49,594 bases of DNA from RGIG9115 sp045644665 (lineage in GTDB: Bacteria > Bacillota > Clostridia > UBA1381), in contig JAZRHH010000042.1 of the NCBI GenBank assembly GCA_045644665.1, positions 1 to 49,594 on the forward strand. Direction: 5' to 3'. The position numbers and the translations under genes were made by a program. Each line of letters starts with the position of its first letter. Position 1 is the stretch's first letter. This document shows positions 25,306-32,120 of the stretch, in pieces. The notes below the pieces were generated by a model. It searched no databases and was not told the origin of the DNA. It was given only the letters and a program-made list of their open reading frames with translations.

Positions 25306-26301
25306 TTGAAGTACAAAGCGGATACAAGCAGATATGACAGCGTGGAATATAGGAAGTGTGGCGACAGTGGTCTTAAACTGCCTGCTGTTTCTTTTGGTTT
25401 GTGGCACAATTTTGGAGATAATGCAGATTACAAAAACATGTGCAAAATGTGTTTCACGGCATTTGACAATGGTATAACACATTTTGACCTTGCAAATAAC
25501 TACGGACCGGAAGCAGGCAGCGCAGAGAGAAATTTTGGCAAAATCTTAAACTCTCATATGAAAAGCTACCGTGATGAAATGGTAATAAGCACAAAAGCCG
25601 GATATTACATGTGGCCTGGCCCATATGGAGATTTTGGAAGTCGAAAATATTTAATTTCAAGCCTTGACCAAAGCCTTAAGCGGATGAATATTGATTATGT
25701 AGATATATTCTATCATCACAGAATGGACCCGAATACTCCTCTTTACGAAACAATGAATGCCCTTGACCAGATTGTAAAAAGCGGCAAGGCGTTATATGTG
25801 GGACTTTCAAATTATAACGGAGAAACAATGAAAAAGGCGGCAGAAATATTAAATTCATTAAACTGTCCCTTTATAATAAATCAAAACAGGTATTCTATAT
25901 TTGACAGAACTATAGAAAATAACGGACTTCTTGAAGCAGCAAACGAGGCGCAAAAGGGAGTAATTATTTTTAGTCCCCTTGAACAAGGACTTCTTACAGA
26001 GCGTTATTTGAAGGGAATACCAAATGACAGCCGTATAAGAACAGACGGGAGATTTTTGAAAGAAAAATCAATTTCGGAGGACTTGCTTGAAAAAACTAAA
26101 AAACTAAATGAAATTGCAAAAAGGCGTGGTCAGACTCTTGCACAAATGTCTCTTGCATGGGTTTATAACCATAAAGGAATAACCAGTGTGCTTATGGGTG
26201 CGTCAAAGCCCGAGCAGATAATTGAAAATATTAAAATGGCTGATAACACCACATTTGATACACAAGAACTGGCAGAAATTGATGAAATTGCTTTGGTGTA
26301 A
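25306..26301 (+). CDS. Aldo/keto reductase
   Basis: The 331-residue protein is an NADPH-dependent aldo/keto reductase of the group that includes L-glyceraldehyde-3-phosphate reductase YghZ and the beta subunits of voltage-gated channels. The catalytic tetrad can be read: Asp in THFDLANNYG (Asp about 61, Tyr about 66), Lys in STKAGYYMWPG and His in FYHHRMD. SNYNGETM and the late SVLMGASKPEQI contribute to cofactor binding. The start is TTG with AAGGGG about 10 bases ahead. The AEC transporter follows after 18 bases. The physiological carbonyl substrate is not evident. Confidence 0.9.
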   Translation: MKYKADTSRYDSVEYRKCGDSGLKLPAVSFGLWHNFGDNADYKNMCKMCFTAFDNGITHFDLANNYGPEAGSAERNFGKILNSHMKSYRDEMVISTKAGYYMWPGPYGDFGSRKYLISSLDQSLKRMNIDYVDIFYHHRMDPNTPLYETMNALDQIVKSGKALYVGLSNYNGETMKKAAEILNSLNCPFIINQNRYSIFDRTIENNGLLEAANEAQKGVIIFSPLEQGLLTERYLKGIPNDSRIRTDGRFLKEKSISEDLLEKTKKLNEIAKRRGQTLAQMSLAWVYNHKGITSVLMGASKPEQIIENIKMADNTTFDTQELAEIDEIALV

Positions 26302-26319
26302 GTAATAGGAGAGTAAACA

Positions 26320-27258
26320 GTGGAAAGTCTAAAACTAGCTTTTGAAGCAGTTGGGCCAATTTTTATTTTGATGATGTTAGGATATGCTCTTAAAAGTATA
26401 AAAATGGCTGATAAGAAAACGTTTGATACCATGAACAAGATTACTTTTAAGATTTTTTTGCCGGTATTGCTGTTTTATAATATTTACAAAACAGATGTTA
26501 TGGAAATTTTTAATTTAAAGTTAATTATATTTGTACTATCTCTTGTTCTTATTATATGCATAATAGGATATTTCCTTGTAAATGCTGTCACGGACGACAA
26601 TGTAAAAAAGGGAGTGCTTCTGCAGGCTGTTTATCGTTCTAATTTTGTTATATTGGGTGTTCCACTTGTAGAATATATTTGTGGAAACAATGCCACAGGT
26701 CTTGCGTCATTGTTGGTTGCCATAGTAATTCCAATTTTTAATGTTCTGGCTGTTGTTACACTTGAACGTTTTCGTAATGGTAAGCCAGATCCGTTGGTGC
26801 TTTTAAAAGGAATTATTACAAATCCCTTAATTCTTGGATGCATTTTCGGCATTTTGTTTTTTGTGACAGATATAAGGCTGCCAAAGGTTTTAGAAAAAAA
26901 TACAAGTGATATTTCAGGAATTGCAACACCTCTTTCTTTGATTGTTCTTGGTGCAACCTTTACATTTTCCAGTATCAAAGGATATGCAAAAGAGCTTTGG
27001 TTTGCAAATCTTTCACGACTTGTAATAGTTCCCTTGATAGCGGTCATATCCGCTGTATTTATGGGATTCAGAGGAGAAGCCCTTGCTTGTATTCTTGTAA
27101 TTTTTGCAGCCCCCGTTGCTGTTTCGTCTTTTGCTATGTCACAACAAATGGGTGGAGATGAAAATCTTGCTGCGTTGGATGTTGTATCAACATCAGCCTT
27201 TTGTGTTGTTACATTATTTGCATGGATATTTGTACTAAGCTACTTAGGGTTGTTTTAG
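26320..27258 (+). CDS. AEC-family (auxin efflux carrier-like) transporter
   Basis: The 312-residue integral membrane protein has roughly ten hydrophobic segments in two halves, with a short charged loop near the middle (LERFRNGKPDP). The N-terminal AVGPIFILMMLGYALK and the later NPLILGCIFGILFF and ATPLSLIVLGATF segments follow the AEC pattern. Family members export or import small organic acids such as malate or malonate. The start is GTG with AGGAG before it. Its position between an aldo/keto reductase and a ComB-like protein suggests a small organic-acid or alcohol is moved, which is inference. Confidence 0.88.
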   Translation: MESLKLAFEAVGPIFILMMLGYALKSIKMADKKTFDTMNKITFKIFLPVLLFYNIYKTDVMEIFNLKLIIFVLSLVLIICIIGYFLVNAVTDDNVKKGVLLQAVYRSNFVILGVPLVEYICGNNATGLASLLVAIVIPIFNVLAVVTLERFRNGKPDPLVLLKGIITNPLILGCIFGILFFVTDIRLPKVLEKNTSDISGIATPLSLIVLGATFTFSSIKGYAKELWFANLSRLVIVPLIAVISAVFMGFRGEALACILVIFAAPVAVSSFAMSQQMGGDENLAALDVVSTSAFCVVTLFAWIFVLSYLGLF

Positions 27259-27283
27259 AATAAAATTATTTTTGGAGACTAAG

Positions 27284-27976
27284 ATGAATATAAAAATATT
27301 GAATTTAATTGATGGAGCAAAAAAAGCAACAGGACTTACGGTAATCATTGATGTGTTCAGAGCATTTTCTATGGAAGCGTATATGATGTCTCTTGGAGCA
27401 GAGAAGATTATACCTGTAGGGAATATAGAGTGTGCATACAGGTTAAAAGAAGAAAATCCCCATATTATTTTGGCCGGGGAGCGAAGAGGAGAAATTTTGC
27501 CGGGATTTGACACAGGAAACTCGCCTTGGCAACTTTCCAAAGTAGATGTAAAAGGCAGGACGGTAGTACATACTACAAGCGCAGGTACACAAGGTATTGT
27601 ACATGCTGTTGGGGCTGATGAAATACTTGGCGGAAGTCTTGTTACGGCAAATGCTACGGCTGAATATATAAAAAGAAGCGGTGCCAAGGATGTATCCTTA
27701 GTTTGTATGGGACTTGGCGGTGAATTAGAAACTGACGAAGATACGCTGTGTGCAGAATATATAAAGAGTATCTTGATAGGCACAAAGATTGATATTGAAA
27801 AAGAAATAGAAAATTTAAAACTCACATCAGGTGCTAAGTTTTTTGATAAAACAAAGAAAGATGTATTTCCAGAGCGTGATTTTTATATGTGTACGGAAGT
27901 TGATAAATTTAATTTTGTATTAAGGCTTAAGAAAAGTCCTGATGGCATGAACTATATGGAAAAATACTGTTTATAA
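27284..27976 (+). CDS. 2-phosphosulfolactate phosphatase family protein (ComB-like)
   Basis: The 230-residue protein resembles ComB, which removes phosphate from 2-phosphosulfolactate in coenzyme M synthesis of methanogens. It carries TVIIDVFRAFSMEAYMMSLG, LAGERRGEILPGFDTGNSP and the HTTSAGTQGI segment, which are the conserved magnesium and substrate-binding blocks. Bacteria with this family usually do not make coenzyme M, so the substrate may be another phospho-acid. I chose the ATG at 27284 with GGAG 6 bases ahead over the in-frame TTG at 27272. It lies 25 bases after the transporter. Confidence 0.8.
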   Translation: MNIKILNLIDGAKKATGLTVIIDVFRAFSMEAYMMSLGAEKIIPVGNIECAYRLKEENPHIILAGERRGEILPGFDTGNSPWQLSKVDVKGRTVVHTTSAGTQGIVHAVGADEILGGSLVTANATAEYIKRSGAKDVSLVCMGLGGELETDEDTLCAEYIKSILIGTKIDIEKEIENLKLTSGAKFFDKTKKDVFPERDFYMCTEVDKFNFVLRLKKSPDGMNYMEKYCL

Positions 27977-28003
27977 ATTAATTGTATAGAAAGGATGTTT
28001 AAA

Positions 28004-28432
28004 ATGAAAAAAAGAATTAGTGGGTTGTTTTGTGTAGCTGTATTACTACTTATGTGCTTTACGCTTTTCTCGTGCAAAGAAAACAGAAGCTCTGCAGATG
28101 TATGGGAAAGTGCTACATATACGGAAAACACAGTATTTGGCGAAGGCGCAAAAACAGTTGAGCTTGAGGTTAAGGCAAATGATAAGTCTGTTACTTTTAA
28201 AATTAAAACAGATAAAGAAACTCTTGGGGAAGCACTTCTTGAGCATGAACTAATTTCCGGTGAGCAAGGAGCTTACGGGCTTTATATAAAAACAGTTAAT
28301 GGTATTACCGCGGACTATGATGTAGACAAAAGCTATTGGTCATTAAGCAAAGCCGGCGAATATATGATGACAGGCGTAGACGGCGAGAAAATATCAGGCG
28401 GGGAGCACTACGAGCTTACTTATACGAAATGA
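28004..28432 (+). CDS. Lipoprotein with a DUF4430-like domain
   Basis: The 142-residue protein starts with a lipoprotein signal: basic MKKRISG, hydrophobic core and a lipobox LFSC ending at about residue 24, so it would be anchored to the outer face of the membrane. The rest resembles the DUF4430 (transcobalamin-like) domain, with VTFKIKTDKETLGEALLEH, GLYIKTVNGI and a YWSLSKAGEYMMTGV segment. Such proteins may bind a small ligand; in some Clostridia they accompany vitamin transporters. The ATG at 28004 is favoured over 27995 because GAAAGGA then has a proper spacing. Its stop overlaps the next start by 4 bases. Confidence 0.8.
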   Translation: MKKRISGLFCVAVLLLMCFTLFSCKENRSSADVWESATYTENTVFGEGAKTVELEVKANDKSVTFKIKTDKETLGEALLEHELISGEQGAYGLYIKTVNGITADYDVDKSYWSLSKAGEYMMTGVDGEKISGGEHYELTYTK

Positions 28433-29250
28433 AAAAGAAAAAAATTTATTTAATTTGCCTTGCTATAGTAGTGCTAATCGCTGATGCTTTTGATAAGCGT
28501 TTAAAAATAGTAGAATATGATATTGCTACTGATAAGGTCACATCACAAGTCCGTCTTGTACTTGTTACGGATTTACATTCTTGCTATTACGGAGAAAATC
28601 AGGAAGAGCTGATTAAAAAAATAGACAAATATACTCCTGACGCTGTACTTCTTGGAGGAGATATATTTGATGATTACATGGACAATACAAATTCCCGCAT
28701 TTTTGTCAAAAATGTAGCTGAAAAATACAAAACCTATTATGTAAGCGGAAACCATGAATGGTGGAGTGGTCAAATGTATGAATTTTTTGATTATCTTAGT
28801 GAGTGTGGTGTAATTATCCTTCGTGGTAATTGTGATATTCTTGATGTAGGAAGCGAGAAAATAAATATCTGTGGAATAGACGATTCGGATGCAGATGCTT
28901 ATGATACATCTCCTGTGCCTTGGGAAGAGCAGTTAAAAAAAGCGACTGCCAATGCACCTGATGATAATTTTACAGTTTTACTTGCTCATCGTCCTGAACT
29001 TGCAGAAAAATATTTTGAGTATAATATTGATTTGGCTCTTGCAGGTCACGCCCATGGAGGACAGTTTCGTATCCCATTTATATTAAACGGATTTTTTGCT
29101 CCAAATCAGGGTTTTCTTCCGGAACTTGCAGGTGGAGAGTATGACTTTGACGGTAAAAAGCTGATTGTAAGCCGGGGACTTTCCGATGAAAATTTAAAAA
29201 TCCCAAGAATTTTTAACAGACCGGAATTGGTGTTTGTAAATGTAAATTAA
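28429..29250 (+). CDS. Membrane-anchored metallophosphoesterase (YkuE-like)
   Basis: The 273-residue protein has an N-terminal membrane segment (about 5-20) and then calcineurin-like phosphoesterase motifs: VTDLHS (47-51), GGDIFDD (76-82), GNHEWW (107-112), LLAHRPE and GHAHGGQFRIPF. It is probably an extracytoplasmic phosphoesterase acting on phospholipids or a cell-wall phosphate, as YkuE does. An upstream in-frame start at 28336 would add an Arg-rich sequence read from inside the lipoprotein gene; the ATGA overlap at 28429 and the standard N-terminal anchor show the shorter form is right. Confidence 0.87.
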   Translation: MKKKKIYLICLAIVVLIADAFDKRLKIVEYDIATDKVTSQVRLVLVTDLHSCYYGENQEELIKKIDKYTPDAVLLGGDIFDDYMDNTNSRIFVKNVAEKYKTYYVSGNHEWWSGQMYEFFDYLSECGVIILRGNCDILDVGSEKINICGIDDSDADAYDTSPVPWEEQLKKATANAPDDNFTVLLAHRPELAEKYFEYNIDLALAGHAHGGQFRIPFILNGFFAPNQGFLPELAGGEYDFDGKKLIVSRGLSDENLKIPRIFNRPELVFVNVN

Positions 29251-29278
29251 AAAAGCTGTTGCATGTGCAACAGCTTTT
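29251..29278. terminator. Bidirectional terminator between metallophosphoesterase and ssb
   Basis: AAAAGCTGTTGCA (29251-29263) pairs perfectly with TGCAACAGCTTTT (29266-29278) across a 2-base gap, giving a symmetrical stem ending in T runs on both strands. It serves the convergent genes on either side. Confidence 0.88.
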
Positions 29279-29281
29279 GCT

Positions 29282-29953
29282 TTATTCAGTTGTTTCCACC
29301 ATTTCCTTTTCCTCGTCGGAAATAAATGCATCTTCTTCGTCCGCTGTTTCGAGCCTATTAACCGACACCTCATAGGCTGTCTTTGTTACAATTTCTTCCT
29401 CGGACAAATGCTTTTGGTAGGTGCGTGACTGAATTCTGCCCCATACTCGTATATGGTCACCTACTTCGAAATTTTTGCAGAATCTTGCATTTCTGCCCCA
29501 TGCGATTACAGGTATGTAATCAGATTTACTATAAGTTCTGTTAACAGCAAGAAGCATATCTGTTATTTCTCGCCCAAAGGGTGTAGTTCTGTAAACGGGC
29601 TGCTTACAGATATAACCGTCCAAAAATAATGAGTTTGGATTTTTGGCAGCCATCTCATCACAAGGCTTTATATCCTTTGCAAAAACAGTTAAAACAAGTT
29701 TGTTTGTTGCCTCGTCAGAACTGTTATATGACCTGAACTGTCCATCAATTTCTATAAATTCACCCTGCTTGAAACTGCAATCGCAAAGAAGCCTCTCCGA
29801 AGTAAGCACCTTTATATAGTCAAAAGTACCGCTTAACCTTGGCACCTTTAAAGTGAAAATATAAAATTTTTCACCGTATACCTGATGGCTGAATTTTAGT
29901 TCATCCTCTACACTTCCGATGATTTTTGCCTGATTGTTTCCGTTGTATTCCAT
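29282..29953 (-). CDS. Single-stranded DNA-binding protein with two OB folds
   Basis: The 223-residue protein has two consecutive OB-fold segments. The first (about 1-100) starts NNQAKIIGSVEDELKFSHQ and includes FYIFTLKVPRLSGTFDYIKV. The second (about 105-205) starts NSLFLDGYICKQPVYRTTPF and includes the SSB-like DMLLAVNRTYSKSDYIPVIAWGR core. The C terminus is acidic but lacks the DDDIPF-type tip used by canonical SSB to recruit partners. It could be an accessory SSB or a primosomal protein; a canonical ssb gene probably lies elsewhere. AGGAGG lies upstream of the ATG. Confidence 0.8.
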   Translation of the reverse strand: MEYNGNNQAKIIGSVEDELKFSHQVYGEKFYIFTLKVPRLSGTFDYIKVLTSERLLCDCSFKQGEFIEIDGQFRSYNSSDEATNKLVLTVFAKDIKPCDEMAAKNPNSLFLDGYICKQPVYRTTPFGREITDMLLAVNRTYSKSDYIPVIAWGRNARFCKNFEVGDHIRVWGRIQSRTYQKHLSEEEIVTKTAYEVSVNRLETADEEDAFISDEEKEMVETTE

Positions 29954-29979
29954 AGTAATCCTCCTGACTGATTTTTCTT

Positions 29980-29998
29980 TTACATGTATGCCATGTAA
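29980..29998. promoter_or_regulatory. Perfect inverted repeat upstream of the SSB-like gene
   Basis: TTACATG (29980-29986), a 5-base spacer and CATGTAA (29992-29998) lie 27 bases before the SSB-like start, inside its leader or promoter region. It may be an operator. It does not match the Gram-positive LexA box. Confidence 0.45.
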
Positions 29999-30071
29999 GT
30001 TGTAATTTTTTGTTTACATTTATCTATATGCAAAAAATATCCAAAATATACCTTAATTATCAAAAATATTC

Positions 30072-30100
30072 TTGACTAATATATCACTTGAATGTAAAAT
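30072..30100 (+). promoter_or_regulatory. Promoter of folC
   Basis: TTGACT (30072-30077), 17 bases and TAAAAT (30095-30100) lie about 40 bases before the folC start. Confidence 0.65.
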
Positions 30101-30140
30101 GATAATATAAATTATATTAATCGACAGGAGATACAAATTC

Positions 30141-31361
30141 ATGACATACCCTGAGGCACTTTCATATATTCATTCAAGACCAAAGCTCTCAAAAAAACTT
30201 GGTAATGATGCATTAAAAGCATTACTTTTTAAGCTTGGCTCTCCTGAGAAAAAACTGAAATTTATTCATGTGGCAGGAACTAACGGAAAAGGCTCTGTGT
30301 GTGCTATGACAGACTCTATCCTTAGGGAGAGTGGATACAATACGGGACTTTTTACATCTCCTTTTATAGAACGGTTTAACGAGCGTATAAAAGTCGGCGG
30401 TACAGACATCAAAGACCATGAGATTGCAGAGCTTACAGAAAACATAAAAGATGTGTGCGAAAAAAATGATATAGAGCTTTCGGAGTTTGCTTTTATACTC
30501 GCAATCGCTCTTGTATATTTTGTAAAAAATAAGTGCGATATAGTGGTACTTGAAACAGGTCTTGGCGGCAGGCTTGATGCTACAAATGTGATACCTGAAA
30601 GTGTTGCGAGTGTTATTACATCAATAAGCCTCGACCATATGCAATACCTTGGGGATACAATTGAGAGTATAGCCAAAGAGAAATTTGGAATAATTAAAGA
30701 AAAGGGAGCAGTAATTGTCTATCCCGATATTCCGGATGATTTGTACTCTATTGCAAAAGAAAAGAGCACACAAATAATTAAAGCACAAAAGTTAAAGACT
30801 ATAGAAAACGACATTGTTTATAACAATAAAAAAATGGAGTTGTCGCTTAAAGGAGAACATCAGATTACAAACGCCTCTGTATGTATCTGCATTATAGAAG
30901 AGCTTCGAAAAAATGGTTTTATAATTACTGACGAGAATATAAAGGAAGGCCTTATAAAAACCGTGTGGCCAGGGAGATTTGAATGGATAACACCGAGAAT
31001 TATTTTAGACGGCTGTCATAACGAAGAGGGAGCGCTGGCTTTTTCAAAAAATGCGGAGACCATAAAGGAAGATATCACAATTGTAACAGGAGTTATGGCA
31101 GACAAGGAGTATGATAAGGTTGCAAAAATCCTGTCCGGAGTTGCAAAAAGAGTTATTGTTACAGCTCCTGATATTCCAAGAGCCCTTAAACCTTCGGAAT
31201 ATGCAAGATATTTTGAAAATTATGTACCCGAAATTTATACTGTCCAAACCCCCGTAAAAGCAGTAGAAAAAGCTCTTGAGTTTGACGGAGTCTGCGCTGT
31301 ATGTGGATCTCTTTACTTAGTGGGCGAAATAAGGTCGCATTTTAAATCACACATTGAATAA
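30141..31361 (+). CDS. folC: Folylpolyglutamate synthase/dihydrofolate synthase
   Basis: The 406-residue Mur-ligase-type enzyme adds glutamate to dihydropteroate and to reduced folates. The P-loop HVAGTNGKGSVCAM (43-56), LETGLGGRLDATNV, a magnesium-binding ITSISLDHMQYLG segment, and the C-terminal LDGCHNEEGALAF are all present. Polyglutamate tails retain folates in the cell, supporting fhs, purN and the AICAR transformylase in this window. The gene stands alone: it has its own promoter, and the purine promoter begins about 40 bases after its stop. Confidence 0.95.
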   Translation: MTYPEALSYIHSRPKLSKKLGNDALKALLFKLGSPEKKLKFIHVAGTNGKGSVCAMTDSILRESGYNTGLFTSPFIERFNERIKVGGTDIKDHEIAELTENIKDVCEKNDIELSEFAFILAIALVYFVKNKCDIVVLETGLGGRLDATNVIPESVASVITSISLDHMQYLGDTIESIAKEKFGIIKEKGAVIVYPDIPDDLYSIAKEKSTQIIKAQKLKTIENDIVYNNKKMELSLKGEHQITNASVCICIIEELRKNGFIITDENIKEGLIKTVWPGRFEWITPRIILDGCHNEEGALAFSKNAETIKEDITIVTGVMADKEYDKVAKILSGVAKRVIVTAPDIPRALKPSEYARYFENYVPEIYTVQTPVKAVEKALEFDGVCAVCGSLYLVGEIRSHFKSHIE

Positions 31362-31402
31362 ATTAATTTTGCAAATAAGATTAAATTTTGTCTATTTAAC
31401 AG

Positions 31403-31431
31403 TTGACAGTTTTTTCTATGTTTGATATAAT
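31403..31431 (+). promoter_or_regulatory. Promoter of the purine operon
   Basis: TTGACA (31403-31408), 17 bases and TATAAT (31426-31431) match consensus, placing the transcript start about 30 bases before the riboswitch. Confidence 0.85.
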
Positions 31432-31469
31432 AGTAGCATAGGTTTTATGCCATTTTAAAAGTAAATATG

Positions 31470-31577
31470 TTTTTTGCAACTGACGGATAAGCGGACAACC
31501 GCGTGGGAGCAAAAAACAGTAATTTTGTCGACCGTCTGGGCAGTCTATACCGTGTACGGTAATAGTCTGCTCTTTTT
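31470..31577 (+). promoter_or_regulatory. ZTP/ZMP riboswitch with terminator platform
   Basis: The leader of purE contains the pfl (ZTP) motif. P1 is TTTTTTGC (31470-31477) with GCAAAAAA (31509-31516). Inside it lie ACTGACGGA, a small GCGG/CCGC hairpin and the conserved GTGGGAGC. After a linker comes the second half, ACCGTCTGGGCA (31531-31542), the hallmark of this class. GGGCAG and CTA-TACCG of that half also pair with CGGTA-A-TAG and CTGCTC (to about 31571), followed by a T run (31572-31577), so an alternative terminator competes with the ligand-bound fold. ZTP accumulates when 10-formyltetrahydrofolate is short; binding would switch the purine genes on. Confidence 0.9.
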
Positions 31578-31596
31578 TGTTAGAAAGGAAGTTATT

Positions 31597-32091
31597 ATGA
31601 AAAAAATTGCTGTAATCATGGGTAGCGATTCTGACCTGCCTGTAGTAGAAAAAGGTATTAGTGTCCTTGAAAAGTATGGTGTTCCTTACGAAGTGCATGT
31701 TTATTCTGCGCACAGAACACCGGTTGAAGCAAAGGAGTTTGCGGCAAACGCCCGCAAAAACGGATTTGGTGCAATAATTGCAGCGGCAGGTAAGGCTGCA
31801 CATTTGGCAGGTGCACTTGCTGCAAATACTACACTTCCGGTAATCGGTATTCCTGTAAAGGCGTCAGTTCTTGACGGTATGGATGCGCTTTTGTCAACAG
31901 TTCAAATGCCAAATGGCATTCCTGTTTCAACAGTTGCCATAGACGGCGCGCATAACGCCGCACTTCTTGCAATAGAAATTCTTGCTGTAAGTGACGATGA
32001 GCTTGCTGCAAAGCTTGATGCAGAAAGAGCAGAATCTGCTAAAAAGGTACTTGAAGCAGATGCAAAAATTGCAGAAAAATATAACAAATAA
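31597..32091 (+). CDS. purE: 5-(carboxyamino)imidazole ribonucleotide mutase, PurE
   Basis: The 164-residue enzyme handles the carboxylation step of purine synthesis. The N terminus VIMGSDSDLP and SAHRTP are class I PurE motifs. The loop usually written AGGAAHLPGM reads AAAGKAAHLAGALAA here, with Lys replacing Gly, a difference near the active-site His. No purK is in the window, so whether N5-CAIR or AIR plus CO2 is used cannot be decided. An in-frame start at 31474 would lie inside the riboswitch; the ATG at 31597, with GAAAGGA before it, is correct. It is the first gene after the riboswitch. Confidence 0.94.
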   Translation: MKKIAVIMGSDSDLPVVEKGISVLEKYGVPYEVHVYSAHRTPVEAKEFAANARKNGFGAIIAAAGKAAHLAGALAANTTLPVIGIPVKASVLDGMDALLSTVQMPNGIPVSTVAIDGAHNAALLAIEILAVSDDELAAKLDAERAESAKKVLEADAKIAEKYNK

Positions 32092-32120
32092 TTAGCACTT
32101 GAAAGGAGCAAGCGTCAGGT

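Noticed and set aside
28336..28428. N-terminal extension of the metallophosphoesterase
   Set aside because: The Arg-rich extension is the lipoprotein gene read in another frame; the ATGA overlap and membrane anchor fit the start at 28429.
31474..31596. Upstream start for purE giving 41 more residues
   Set aside because: This region is the ZTP riboswitch and terminator; the conserved protein starts at 31597 with its own binding site.
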